From: Aquimarina atlantica
Lineage (GTDB): Bacteria > Bacteroidota > Bacteroidia > Flavobacteriales > Flavobacteriaceae
Assembly (NCBI RefSeq): GCF_000626715.1
Contig: NZ_AQRA01000005.1
Span: forward strand, 310,001 to 374,000
DNA length: 64,000 nt
Direction: 5' to 3'
Every line of letters starts with the position of its first letter. Within the stretch, counting starts at the first letter, position 1. The notes under the pieces were generated by a model. That model was not told the DNA's origin and made no database searches. It saw only the letters and a list, made by a program, of their open reading frames with translations. Below are positions 54,917 to 63,965 of the stretch, in pieces. The position numbers and the translations under genes were made by a program.

Positions 54917-55420
54917 ATGACAATAGAACTTGAGCAACATATTGATCCGAAACTGATTCCAATTTTGGAAAAAGTCCATGACCCCGAAATTCCGGTATTG
55001 TCTATTATGGATATGGGAGTAGTTCGCTCTGCTCAAATGATAGAAACAATTGCTCAGATTACAATAACTCCCACATATAGTGGTTGTCCTGCAATGGATG
55101 TAATTGGAGATGATATTATTAATGCTTTTGCAAAAGAAAGTATAGAAGCCAAAGTTTCTTTGGTTTTATCGCCAGCTTGGACCACCGACTGGATTACACC
55201 AAAAGGTAGAGAAGCACTAGAAAAATACGGGATTGCTGCCCCTTTAAATGAGAAAGCTGATAAAGAAGCATTACTTGGGGGTAAAAAAATAGTAAAATGT
55301 ACCCAATGTGGCTCGACAAACACAAAAATGATAAGCCAGTTTGGTTCTACAGCATGTAAAGCACTGTTTCAATGTAATGATTGTTTAGAACCTTTTGATT
55401 ATTTCAAATGTCTCAAATAA
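54917..55420 (+). CDS. paaD: PaaD, iron-sulfur/metal maturation protein
   Basis: A 167-residue protein with an MIP18/DUF59 domain (ILEKVHDPEIPVLSIMDMGV, YSGCPAMDVIGDDI) and a C-terminal Cys cluster (KCTQCGSTNTKM, FQCNDCLEPF). It helps assemble the epoxidase centres. The stop overlaps the next gene. Confidence 0.93.
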   Translation: MTIELEQHIDPKLIPILEKVHDPEIPVLSIMDMGVVRSAQMIETIAQITITPTYSGCPAMDVIGDDIINAFAKESIEAKVSLVLSPAWTTDWITPKGREALEKYGIAAPLNEKADKEALLGGKKIVKCTQCGSTNTKMISQFGSTACKALFQCNDCLEPFDYFKCLK

Positions 55421-55788
55421 TGATGCTCGGATTAAGAACAATAATATACAAAGTTAGTGATCTGGATAAAGCCAAAAAATGGTATTCAGATGCATTTAAT
55501 ACCAAACCCTATTTCGACGAACCTTTTTATATAGGATTCAATATAGGAGGATACGAACTCGGATTACTTCCAGAAGAAGCCTCTTCAGAAACAAAATCGG
55601 ATAACGTACTTTCGTACTGGGGTGTAGAAAAGATAGATGCAACATACCAAAGGTTACTCGATTTAGGAGCTACCGAACACGAAAAACCAACAAATGTAGG
55701 AGGAGAAATCGTAGTAGCTACAGTTAAATGCCCATGGAATAATATTATCGGAATAATTTATAACCCACAATTCAAAATAGAGAATTAA
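55420..55788 (+). CDS. VOC-family (glyoxalase-like) protein inside the paa operon
   Basis: About 123 residues from the ATG overlapping the paaD stop (TAATG); ATG codons at 55408 and 55423 are alternatives. TIIYKVSDLDKAKKWYSDAF, FNIGGYELGLLPEE, YWGVEKIDATYQRLLDLGA and WNNIIGIIYNPQF fit one beta-alpha-beta3 pair of the VOC fold. Family members isomerise or open rings with a metal; the typical His ligand in the first strand is not seen. Tight overlap with paaD and a two-base gap to paaG suggest a role in this pathway. Confidence 0.8.
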   Translation: MMLGLRTIIYKVSDLDKAKKWYSDAFNTKPYFDEPFYIGFNIGGYELGLLPEEASSETKSDNVLSYWGVEKIDATYQRLLDLGATEHEKPTNVGGEIVVATVKCPWNNIIGIIYNPQFKIEN

Positions 55789-55790
55789 AT

Positions 55791-56570
55791 ATGCCTTCAA
55801 TCGAATTGCACATTGAAAATGGAGTAGCGAGAATAACGTTAAACCGCCCAGATACTTTTAATAGTTTCAATAGAGAAATGGCCTTGTTATTACAAAAAAC
55901 ATTAGACGAGTGTAATACTAATGATGAAGTAAGAACCATTATGCTTATCGGAAACGGGAAAGCATTTTGTGCAGGACAGGACCTTAAAGAAGTAACTTCT
56001 CCCGAATTGAACCCTGGTTTCAGAAAAATATTAGAAGAACATTATAATCCAATAATCAGCCGTATTAGAACTATCGAAAAACCTATTGTGGCAGCAGTAA
56101 ATGGAGTTGCTGCCGGAGCAGGAGCTAATATCGCTTTGGCGTGTGATATTGTTGTAGCTTCGGAGGGGGCAAGCTTTATCCAGGCGTTTAGCAAGATAGG
56201 ACTGGTTCCTGATAGTGCAGGGACCTTTTTTCTGCCCAGATTAATTGGTTTTCAAAAAGCTTCTGCTTTAATGATGTTAGGTGATAAAGTAAGTGCAAAA
56301 GAAGCAGAGCAATTAGGGATGATATATAAAGTGTTTGAGACAGAAACCTTTGGAGTAGAAGTGACGAAGCTAGTTTCAAAATTAGCTCAAATGCCAACCA
56401 AAGCTTTAGGATTGACTAAAAGATTATTGAATCAGTCATTAGTAAATACACTCGATGAGCAATTAGCAATAGAATCAGACCTACAGATAGAATCTGCAGA
56501 AAGCGAGGATTATGCAGAAGGTGTAAATGCATTTATTGAAAAAAGAAAACCCATATTTAAAGGTAAATAA
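55791..56570 (+). CDS. paaG: Epoxyphenylacetyl-CoA isomerase (crotonase family)
   Basis: A 259-residue protein: ARITLNRPDTFNSFNREMAL, GKAFCAGQDLKEVTS (oxyanion loop), NGVAAGAGANIALACDIVVA and GLVPDSAGTFFLPRLIGFQK (the Asp used by PaaG). It converts the ring epoxide to the oxepin form. Start directly after the VOC gene. Confidence 0.88.
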   Translation: MPSIELHIENGVARITLNRPDTFNSFNREMALLLQKTLDECNTNDEVRTIMLIGNGKAFCAGQDLKEVTSPELNPGFRKILEEHYNPIISRIRTIEKPIVAAVNGVAAGAGANIALACDIVVASEGASFIQAFSKIGLVPDSAGTFFLPRLIGFQKASALMMLGDKVSAKEAEQLGMIYKVFETETFGVEVTKLVSKLAQMPTKALGLTKRLLNQSLVNTLDEQLAIESDLQIESAESEDYAEGVNAFIEKRKPIFKGK

Positions 56571-56815
56571 ATAGAAATATCCAATAACGAATAAAAGAAT
56601 CACTTGTGAATTTGAAAATTCAAAAAAGGAACGAATCAAGTTATAAATATTGATAAGTTAGAATTAATTATAAAAGAAAATAATGAACTCATAGCGATTT
56701 TCGTATCTAGTATTCGAACATCGCAAAATAAAAATAAGTAATGAATGCTAATAGGACTTACTGAAAATAAATAGTTCAGTATTCGATATTTACCATTCGA
56801 TATTCGAAATTAATT

Positions 56816-57994
56816 ATGATTGTTGGAGTAATAGGATCAGGAACAATGGGAAGTGGTATTGCACAGGTAGCAGCTACTTCTGGTTGTAAAGTAAAAGTAT
56901 TTGATACAAAGCAAGAAGCACTAGATAGAAGTAAACAAGCTTTAGAAAAAATTCTTTCCCGTTTGATTGAAAAAGGAAGAATTGATCAAACTGAGAAAAT
57001 GCGTATTCAAGGTAATATTTCTTATGTAGATTCTTTAAAAGACCTTAAAGATGCAAACCTCACTATCGAAGCTATTATAGAAGATCTTGATATTAAAAAG
57101 AAAGTATTTTCTGAACTAGAAACATATGTTGCAGAAGATACAATTATAGCATCTAATACCTCCTCTTTATCTATAGCATCTATAGCATCTTCATTACAAA
57201 AACCAGAGCGATGTATAGGAATTCATTTTTTTAACCCTGCTCCGTTAATGAAATTAGTCGAGGTAATTCCTGCAGTACAAACTTCAACTCAGGTTACTGA
57301 TAAGGTGGTAGAGATTATTAATGGTTGGAAAAAAGTAGTAGCCTTAGCAAAAGATACTCCTGGTTTTATTGTAAATCGTGTAGCACGACCATTTTATGGA
57401 GAATCTTTACGTATTTATGAAGAAGGCCTGGCTGATATTGCGACTATAGATTGGAGTTTAAAAACTTTAGGAGGATTTAGAATGGGGCCTTTTGAATTAA
57501 TGGATTTTATAGGAAACGATATCAATTATACGGTTACAGAAACTGTGTTTAAAGCATTTTACTATGATCCTCGATACAAACCCTCTTTTACACAAAAAAG
57601 ATTGTCTGAAGCGGGATATTTAGGAAGAAAATCAGGGAAAGGATATTATGATTATAGTGATACTGCAGTAAAAGATACGCCCAAAGAAGATAAAGTATTA
57701 GCAGCGTATATTTTTAATAGAGTATTGGTAATGTTAATTAATGAAGCGGCAGATGCATTGTTCTGGAATATAGCTTCGGCAGAAGATATTGATAATGCAA
57801 TGACTAAGGGTGTAAATTATCCAAAAGGATTATTAGCCTGGGCAGATGAAAAGGGAATTGACTGGTGTGTTACTATGCTAGATAATCTCTATAATGAATA
57901 TCATGAAGATCGATATAGATGTAGTCCGATACTAAGAAGAATGGCAAAAGAGAATAGAACTTTTTTTAGCAAAAAATTAGTTGCAGATAATTAA
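56816..57994 (+). CDS. paaH: 3-hydroxyacyl-CoA dehydrogenase
   Basis: A 392-residue protein with an NAD-binding IGSGTMGSGIAQVAATSGCK at the start, IASNTSSLSIASIAS, CIGIHFFNPAPLMKLVEVI (catalytic His) and two C-terminal helical domains (FELMDFIGNDINYTVTE, SEAGYLGRKSGKGYYDY). It oxidises 3-hydroxyadipyl-CoA. The 245 bp before it holds AT-rich repeats (TATTCGATATT copies) and no gene. Confidence 0.92.
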   Translation: MIVGVIGSGTMGSGIAQVAATSGCKVKVFDTKQEALDRSKQALEKILSRLIEKGRIDQTEKMRIQGNISYVDSLKDLKDANLTIEAIIEDLDIKKKVFSELETYVAEDTIIASNTSSLSIASIASSLQKPERCIGIHFFNPAPLMKLVEVIPAVQTSTQVTDKVVEIINGWKKVVALAKDTPGFIVNRVARPFYGESLRIYEEGLADIATIDWSLKTLGGFRMGPFELMDFIGNDINYTVTETVFKAFYYDPRYKPSFTQKRLSEAGYLGRKSGKGYYDYSDTAVKDTPKEDKVLAAYIFNRVLVMLINEAADALFWNIASAEDIDNAMTKGVNYPKGLLAWADEKGIDWCVTMLDNLYNEYHEDRYRCSPILRRMAKENRTFFSKKLVADN

Positions 57995-58003
57995 TCTACC
58001 GGT

Positions 58004-58414
58004 ATGATAAAATCAGAAAGAATTCCTCATAAGATGTTGTCTCAAGACGCTTTTAGCCAATGGTTGGGTGTCGAAATTATCGAAGTCGAAAAAGGAAGAT
58101 GTAAGGTAGGGATGACGATTAGGAAAGAAATGCTCAATAGCATGAGTAAAGCCCACGGAGGAATATCCTATAGCTTAGCGGATACAGCTTTTGGTTTTTC
58201 TGCAAATACCCATGGCAAATATGCTGTATCTATAGAAACTTCGATAAATCATATCGAGGCATTAGAAGAAGGGGATTATTTAACAGCAGAAGCTACAGTT
58301 GATATTACCAAAACCAAAGTAGGCTTCAATATTGTAGAAGTTAAAAGAGGTGATGATATAGTAGCACTGTTTAAAGGAGTAGTATATAGAACCAGTAAAG
58401 ACTGGGAAGAATAA
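58004..58414 (+). CDS. paaI: Acyl-CoA thioesterase PaaI
   Basis: A 136-residue hotdog-fold protein: EVEKGRCKVGMTIRKEMLNS, MSKAHGGISYSLADTAFGFS (HGG active-site region) and SIETSINHIEALEEGDYLTA. It clears dead-end hydroxyphenylacetyl-CoA and frees CoA. Nine bases after paaH. Confidence 0.92.
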   Translation: MIKSERIPHKMLSQDAFSQWLGVEIIEVEKGRCKVGMTIRKEMLNSMSKAHGGISYSLADTAFGFSANTHGKYAVSIETSINHIEALEEGDYLTAEATVDITKTKVGFNIVEVKRGDDIVALFKGVVYRTSKDWEE

Positions 58415-58506
58415 ATAGAAAACCGTAAAATGATAAATATAAAAGTGGTTCAGATATATGAGATTACACTTTAGAATTTATGATTTAACATTTAAAATTT
58501 AAACTT

Positions 58507-59718
58507 TTGAAAGAAGCATATATAATAGACGGAGTTCGTACTCCAATAGGAAGTTATAAAGGAACATTATCAGCAGTAAGAACTGATGATTTAGGCGCTT
58601 TGGTAATAGAAAAACTAGTGGCAAATAATCCAAGTATTCCAAAAGATGCTTATGATGATGTTATTATGGGGTGTGCTAATCAGGCTGGTGAAGATAATCG
58701 TAATGTAGCCAGAATGGCTGCATTATTAGCAGGACTACCTTTTACTGTTCCCGGAGAAACGGTAAATCGTTTATGCAGCTCGGGGTTATCTGCAATAATT
58801 CATGCCAATAGAGCAATCAAAGCGGGAGACGGTGATCTATTTATTTCGGGTGGAGTAGAAAATATGACACGTGGCCCATATGTGATTGCAAAACCATCAT
58901 CTGCCTTTGGTAATGACTCCAAAATGTATGATTCTAGTTTTGGATGGCGATTTGTAAATCAAAAAATGCATGACCTATACGGTACAGATGGTATGGGAAA
59001 TACAGCAGAGAACCTAGTCGAGAAATATAATATATCCAGAGAAGATCAGGATGCATTTGCGTATTGGAGCCAGATGAAAGCAACCAATGCTCAGAAATCG
59101 GGGAGATTGGCTAAAGAAATTACTACAGTCGAAATCCCACAGCGTAAAAAAGATCCCATCCTGTTTTCTGATGATGAATTTGTAAAACCAACTACTACCA
59201 AAGAGGTATTGGCAAAATTGCGTCCAGCTTTCAAAAAAGAAGGTAGCGTAACAGCAGGAAACTCTTCGGGATTAAATGATGGAGCAGCGGCTACAATTGT
59301 TGCATCAGAAGATGCAGTTAAAAAATACAACTTAAAACCACTAGCTAGAATAGTAAGCTCTGCAGTAGTAGGAGTAGAACCTAGGATTATGGGTATCGGA
59401 CCTGTTCAGGCATCTAATAAAGCTTTGGAAAAAGCAGGGATTACGATGGATGATATTGATGTCATAGAACTTAATGAAGCCTTTGCCTCACAAGCGTTAG
59501 CGTGTATACGAGAATGGGGATTAGAAGATGATGACCCAAGAATAAATCCTAACGGCGGATCTATTGCGATTGGGCATCCATTAGGAGTAACAGGTACCAG
59601 GATTGCGTATTCTGCCGCTTTAGAATTACAACAACAAAATAAACGATATGCGCTAATCACAATGTGTGTGGGAGTAGGGCAAGGATACGCTTGTGTAATC
59701 GAAAATACAAATGTCTGA
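58507..59718 (+). CDS. paaJ: 3-oxoadipyl-CoA thiolase
   Basis: A 403-residue protein. A TTG start is needed, since no ATG fits the conserved opening KEAYIIDGVRTPIGSYKG. TVNRLCSSGLSAIIHANRAI (nucleophilic Cys), NGGSIAIGHPLGVTGTRI (His) and ITMCVGVGQGYACVIE (second Cys) complete the thiolase site. It yields succinyl-CoA and acetyl-CoA. Three bases before paaZ. Confidence 0.92.
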   Translation: MKEAYIIDGVRTPIGSYKGTLSAVRTDDLGALVIEKLVANNPSIPKDAYDDVIMGCANQAGEDNRNVARMAALLAGLPFTVPGETVNRLCSSGLSAIIHANRAIKAGDGDLFISGGVENMTRGPYVIAKPSSAFGNDSKMYDSSFGWRFVNQKMHDLYGTDGMGNTAENLVEKYNISREDQDAFAYWSQMKATNAQKSGRLAKEITTVEIPQRKKDPILFSDDEFVKPTTTKEVLAKLRPAFKKEGSVTAGNSSGLNDGAAATIVASEDAVKKYNLKPLARIVSSAVVGVEPRIMGIGPVQASNKALEKAGITMDDIDVIELNEAFASQALACIREWGLEDDDPRINPNGGSIAIGHPLGVTGTRIAYSAALELQQQNKRYALITMCVGVGQGYACVIENTNV

Positions 59719-59721
59719 TCT

Positions 59722-62223
59722 ATGAAAAAACTAGAAAGCTACATAAACGGAAAATGGACTTCAGGTTCTGGAGATGGAATCGTAATGCACGATGCTATTA
59801 CAGGTGAAGTTATTGGGACATCTACAACCGAAGGGTTAGATATTCCCGAAGTGTTACAATACGGTAGAGCAAAAGGAGGAGAAATCCTTCGGAAAATGAC
59901 TTTTCAGCAACGTGGTAATATGCTTAAAAAATTGGCATTATATCTTACCAAACGCAAAGAAGAGTTTTATGAACTAAGTTATCGTACAGGAGCAACCCGA
60001 GTAGATAGCTGGATCGATATTGAAGGAGGTTTTGGTAATCTTTTTGCCAATGCTTCTTTGCGAAAACTATTTCCTAATCAGCCTTATCATGTAGAAGGAG
60101 ACCCTATAGACTTGTCTAAAGGAGGACGGTTTATGGCGCATCATATTTTAGTACCCAAAAGAGGGGTTGCAGTACATATCAACGCTTTTAATTTCCCTAT
60201 TTGGGGAATGCTTGAAAAATGTGCTGTTAACTGGATGGCAGGAGTACCAGCAGTGGTTTTACCTGCACCACAAACCGCATACCTAACAGAAGCAGTAGTA
60301 CGAGTAATTATAGATTCGGGAATACTCCCCGAAGGCGCATTACAGTTACTTAGCGGGATGACCAAAACGATTCTGGATACTGTACAATCTCAGGATGTCG
60401 TAACTTTTACAGGTTCTGCGCGGACAGGAAGGATCCTTAAAGCACATCCAAGACTTATAGAAGAATCTGTACCCTTTACTATGGAAGCAGATTCATTAAA
60501 TGCTTCTATACTAGGAAAAGATGCTGTGCCAGGGACACCAGAATTTGACTTATTTGTCAAAGAAGTTCGAAAAGAAATGACTGTGAAATGTGGCCAAAAA
60601 TGTACTGCAATTCGTAGAATTATTGTGCCTTCAGAATTGGTTGAAGATGTACAAATCGCATTAGGACAACAGTTGGATAAAGTTACTGTAGGAGATCCAA
60701 GATTGAAAGAAGTTCGAATGGGAGCTCTAGCCAGTAAGCAGCAAGTAGAAAGTTTTAAGAATAATATCTCCGAAATAGCTAAAACTGCTCAGATCGTATA
60801 TGGTGATTTAGATAAACTTGAAACTGTTGGAGCTGATGCTCAAAAAGGAGCATTCGTAAGCCCGATTTTGATGCGAGAAGATAATCCATTCAAAAATACA
60901 AATGCGCATACCATTGAAGCATTTGGACCAGTAGCTACTATTATGCCTTATGATACGCTGGAAGATGCTATTACCTTATCCCAGATGGGTAAAGGATCAT
61001 TAGTGTCCTCTATATTTACATATGACGATAAAATTGCGAAAGATTATATCGTAGGTGCAGCTTCTCATCACGGACGTATTTTAGTCGGCAATCGAGAAAA
61101 TGCGAAACAAAGTACCGGTCATGGTTCTCCATTGCCATTGCTTACGCATGGAGGTCCCGGACGTGCTGGTGGTGGTGAAGAAATGGGAGGAATGCGAGGA
61201 ATTAAGCACTTTATGCAACGTTGCGCAATACAGGGAACACCGACCACACTTACAGAAGTAACCGGTATTTATCAGGCAAATTCTGCATATAAAGAATCAG
61301 AAAATCACCCGTTCTCATATCATTGGGAGGATATTGAACCGGGAATGTCACTAAAAACTCATAAACGTACTGTAACCGATACCGATATCATTGGTTTTGC
61401 AAATCTTACCTGGGATCATTTCTACGCGCATACCGATATCACATCTTTAGATGGGAGTATTTTTGAAAAACGAACAGCACATGGGTATTTTATCCTGGCA
61501 GCTGCAGCGGGATTATTTGTATATCCAAATAAAGGCCCGGTAGCAGCTAATTATGGATTAGAAGAATGTAGATTCTTAAGACCAATCTATCATAATGATA
61601 CAGTATATGTTAGACTAACCTGTAAAGAAAAAGTAGATCGCGATGTTGCAAGTGCAGAACATCCTAGTGGTATTGTAAAATGGTTTGTAGAAGTATTTGA
61701 TACCGAAGATGAGTTGGTAGCTATTGCCACTATTTTAACAATGGTACAGAAAAAGCAAACCTCTCTTGTAGAAATGACTGAAGCAAAAATTCAGGAATGC
61801 TTATCTAAACTATCTGCAGATGCCAAACCAAAATGGGGAATGATGACTCCACAGCATATGATAGAACATCTGGAGTATACCTATAGAATTGCTTCAGGAG
61901 AAATTCAGGATTTCGAAATTGCAACACCAGAAAAGATTTTAGATAAAGTACATAATAGCTTATATAATTATGAACCTTTTCCTAAAAATACAAACTTTCC
62001 ATTGCTTAAAAAAGGAGAGTTAGAAGATTTAAAACATCCTGATCTAGAAACGGCTGTAATAAAACTGAACGAAGCTAGAGAAGCATATAAAGCATATTTT
62101 AAGGAAAATCCAGATGCACTATTAAAAAATATTGTTTTCGGAGAATTGAACAAATATGAATGGTATCTGTTAGAAAGAAAACATTTAAATCATCATTTTG
62201 ATCAATTTGATCTTTTAGGCTAA
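59722..62223 (+). CDS. paaZ: Bifunctional ring-opening enzyme PaaZ with extra DinB-like domain
   Basis: An 833-residue protein. Residues 1-520 are an aldehyde dehydrogenase (TMEADSLNASILG with the Glu, VKCGQKCTAIRR with the Cys). Residues 530-680 are a MaoC-type hydratase (FANLTWDHFYAHTDITSLDG, AHGYFILAAAAGLF). E. coli PaaZ ends there (about 680). Here about 150 more residues follow (WGMMTPQHMIEHLEYTYRIA, FGELNKYEWYLLERKHLNHH), a DinB/DUF1569-like helical bundle with His residues that could bind metal. It opens the oxepin ring and oxidises the aldehyde. Confidence 0.9.
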   Translation: MKKLESYINGKWTSGSGDGIVMHDAITGEVIGTSTTEGLDIPEVLQYGRAKGGEILRKMTFQQRGNMLKKLALYLTKRKEEFYELSYRTGATRVDSWIDIEGGFGNLFANASLRKLFPNQPYHVEGDPIDLSKGGRFMAHHILVPKRGVAVHINAFNFPIWGMLEKCAVNWMAGVPAVVLPAPQTAYLTEAVVRVIIDSGILPEGALQLLSGMTKTILDTVQSQDVVTFTGSARTGRILKAHPRLIEESVPFTMEADSLNASILGKDAVPGTPEFDLFVKEVRKEMTVKCGQKCTAIRRIIVPSELVEDVQIALGQQLDKVTVGDPRLKEVRMGALASKQQVESFKNNISEIAKTAQIVYGDLDKLETVGADAQKGAFVSPILMREDNPFKNTNAHTIEAFGPVATIMPYDTLEDAITLSQMGKGSLVSSIFTYDDKIAKDYIVGAASHHGRILVGNRENAKQSTGHGSPLPLLTHGGPGRAGGGEEMGGMRGIKHFMQRCAIQGTPTTLTEVTGIYQANSAYKESENHPFSYHWEDIEPGMSLKTHKRTVTDTDIIGFANLTWDHFYAHTDITSLDGSIFEKRTAHGYFILAAAAGLFVYPNKGPVAANYGLEECRFLRPIYHNDTVYVRLTCKEKVDRDVASAEHPSGIVKWFVEVFDTEDELVAIATILTMVQKKQTSLVEMTEAKIQECLSKLSADAKPKWGMMTPQHMIEHLEYTYRIASGEIQDFEIATPEKILDKVHNSLYNYEPFPKNTNFPLLKKGELEDLKHPDLETAVIKLNEAREAYKAYFKENPDALLKNIVFGELNKYEWYLLERKHLNHHFDQFDLLG

Positions 62224-62248
62224 GTAGTTTAGAAAATAACATATAAGT

Positions 62249-62273
62249 CTCACAGGTTTTGAAAACCTGTGAG
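62249..62273. repeat. Palindromic repeat, short copy after paaZ
   Basis: CTCACAGGTTTT, one base, and its complement, followed by GTTTTAG. It belongs to the same family as 35885-35919 and may also act as a terminator. Confidence 0.7.
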
Positions 62274-62395
62274 GTTTTAGAAGAAAAAAATATAATATAA
62301 AAACCGAACAATGTAAAATAGTAAATGATAAAGTTTTAAAGCAATGCTATCTACTTTAAACTTTTAGATTTTACATTTAAAATTTGATATTTATT

Positions 62396-63148
62396 TTGAC
62401 ACAACCATACGTAAACATAAACATAGAAAATCAGGTAGGAATTATTGAATTTTTTCATCCTGCGCATAACTCCTTACCAGGAGATATTTTGACTAAGCTT
62501 GCTCAAACCATTACTGATGCGGGTACTAATGATGATATCAAGGTCATTGTATTAAAAAGTGGAAAAGACAGAACGTTTTGTGCCGGAGCCAGTTTTAAAG
62601 AGTTGATTAATATTAATGATGCCGAAACCGGGAAAGTATTTTTCTCTGGTTTTGCCAATGTAATCAATGCGATGCGTAAATGCCCCAAATTTATTATTGG
62701 GCGAGTACAAGGAAAAACTGTTGGAGGAGGAGTTGGATTAGCTTCTGCAACCGATTATTGTATGGCAACAAAATATGCATCCATAAAATTAAGCGAACTT
62801 AATGTAGGTATAGGACCATTTGTAGTAGGACCTGCAGTAGAGCGTAAAATAGGTTTGTCTGCAATGACACAGATCGCAATTGATGCCAATTCGTTTTATG
62901 ATGCAGAGTGGGCTAAAGATAAAGGGTTATTTACCAAGGTTTTTGAAGATATAGAAACATTAGATGCCGAAGTAAAAGCTTTTGCAGAACATTTATGTAC
63001 ATACAATCCAGAGGCAATGAAGGATATGAAACAAGCATTTTGGAAAGGAACAGAAGATTGGGATACGCTTTTGGCAGATAGAGCCGTAATTAGCGGAAGA
63101 TTGGTACTTAGTGATTTTACAAAAGAAACCTTGAAAAGATTTAAATAA
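62396..63148 (+). CDS. Enoyl-CoA hydratase (PaaF-like)
   Basis: About 250 residues from a TTG at 62396 (MTQPYVNINIENQ); a TTG at 62384 is possible, and there is no ATG. VGIIEFFHPAHNSLPGDILT, RTFCAGASFKELINI and VQGKTVGGGVGLASATDYCM fit the crotonase fold. As the second crotonase of the cluster it probably hydrates 2,3-dehydroadipyl-CoA (PaaF step). Confidence 0.82.
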   Translation: MTQPYVNINIENQVGIIEFFHPAHNSLPGDILTKLAQTITDAGTNDDIKVIVLKSGKDRTFCAGASFKELININDAETGKVFFSGFANVINAMRKCPKFIIGRVQGKTVGGGVGLASATDYCMATKYASIKLSELNVGIGPFVVGPAVERKIGLSAMTQIAIDANSFYDAEWAKDKGLFTKVFEDIETLDAEVKAFAEHLCTYNPEAMKDMKQAFWKGTEDWDTLLADRAVISGRLVLSDFTKETLKRFK

Positions 63149-63162
63149 AATAGTAATTACTG

Positions 63163-63181
63163 CACTGAGCTTGCCAAAGTG
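63163..63181. repeat. CACTGAGCTTG-type dispersed repeat
   Basis: CACTGAGCTTGCCAAAGTG, imperfectly self-complementary; a second form CACTAAGCTTGTCGAGGTG lies at 63881-63899. Both lie in short intergenic gaps. Similar short palindromes are frequent in Bacteroidetes. Confidence 0.5.
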
Positions 63182-63194
63182 TAATCAAAATTTA

Positions 63195-63229
63195 TAGACC
63201 TCACAGGTTTTAAAAACCTGTGAGGTCTA
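63195..63229. repeat. 35 bp palindromic repeat, copy 2
   Basis: Identical to 35885-35919 over all 35 bp, located between the crotonase gene and paaY. Confidence 0.8.
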
Positions 63230-63254
63230 AGAAAATAAGAATTTAAATAGATTA

Positions 63255-63851
63255 ATGATTTACAGTTTTAAAGGATATATACCCGTAGTACACGAAAGTA
63301 GTTTTGTACATCCATTGGCGGCAGTGACCGGTAATGTGATCATTGGTAAAAACTGCTATATCGGGCCAGGAGCAGCGATACGTGGGGATTGGGGTGAGAT
63401 TATCCTTGAAGATGGAGTTAATGTGCAAGAAAATTGTACGGTACATATGTTCCCTGGTAAATCTATTGTACTCAAAGAAAGTGCGCATGTAGGGCACGGA
63501 GCGGTAATTCATGGAGCAAATTTGGGACGTAATTGCTTAATTGGGATGAATACTGTGATTATGGATGATGCAGAGATCGGGGATGAATGTATAGTAGGAG
63601 CAATGTCTTTTGTGAAAGCAAATACGGTTTTTCCAAAACGAAGTTTGATTGTTGGTAATCCGGCAAAGGTAATTAAAGAAGTAAGCGATGAAATGATAGC
63701 CTGGAAAACAAAGGGCACGCAGTTATATCAACAATTACCAGCAGATTGTTATGAGTCACTAAAAGAAGTAGAACCTCTAAGAGAGGTTCCGGAGGATAGA
63801 GGAAGGCAGGAAGCATTTTATAAAACGCTTGAGGAGTTTAAGCGAAAATAG
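63255..63851 (+). CDS. paaY: PaaY, hexapeptide-repeat thioesterase-like protein
   Basis: A 198-residue left-handed beta-helix protein (VTGNVIIGKNCYIGPGAAIR, ENCTVHMFPG, HVGHGAVIHGANLGRNCLIG) with His residues at the gamma-carbonic-anhydrase metal positions, and a helical C-terminus. PaaY acts as a CoA thioesterase that removes toxic intermediates. Confidence 0.88.
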   Translation: MIYSFKGYIPVVHESSFVHPLAAVTGNVIIGKNCYIGPGAAIRGDWGEIILEDGVNVQENCTVHMFPGKSIVLKESAHVGHGAVIHGANLGRNCLIGMNTVIMDDAEIGDECIVGAMSFVKANTVFPKRSLIVGNPAKVIKEVSDEMIAWKTKGTQLYQQLPADCYESLKEVEPLREVPEDRGRQEAFYKTLEEFKRK

Positions 63852-63940
63852 ATCATTACGAATGTCGCATTGAGTTGTCACACTAAGCTTGTCGAGGTGT
63901 TGCCGAAATGTAACATAAGCGAATAAAATTAATATAAATA

Positions 63941-63960
63941 AACTAACAAACATTTGTTAA
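63941..63960. promoter_or_regulatory. Second TetR-type operator candidate
   Basis: AACTAACAAACATTTGTTAA contains TAACAAA (63944-63950) and TTTGTTA (63953-63959). The left half AACTAACAA equals that of the paaE operator; the spacing differs. It lies 5 bp before the last start codon. Confidence 0.55.
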
Positions 63961-63965
63961 CCGAA

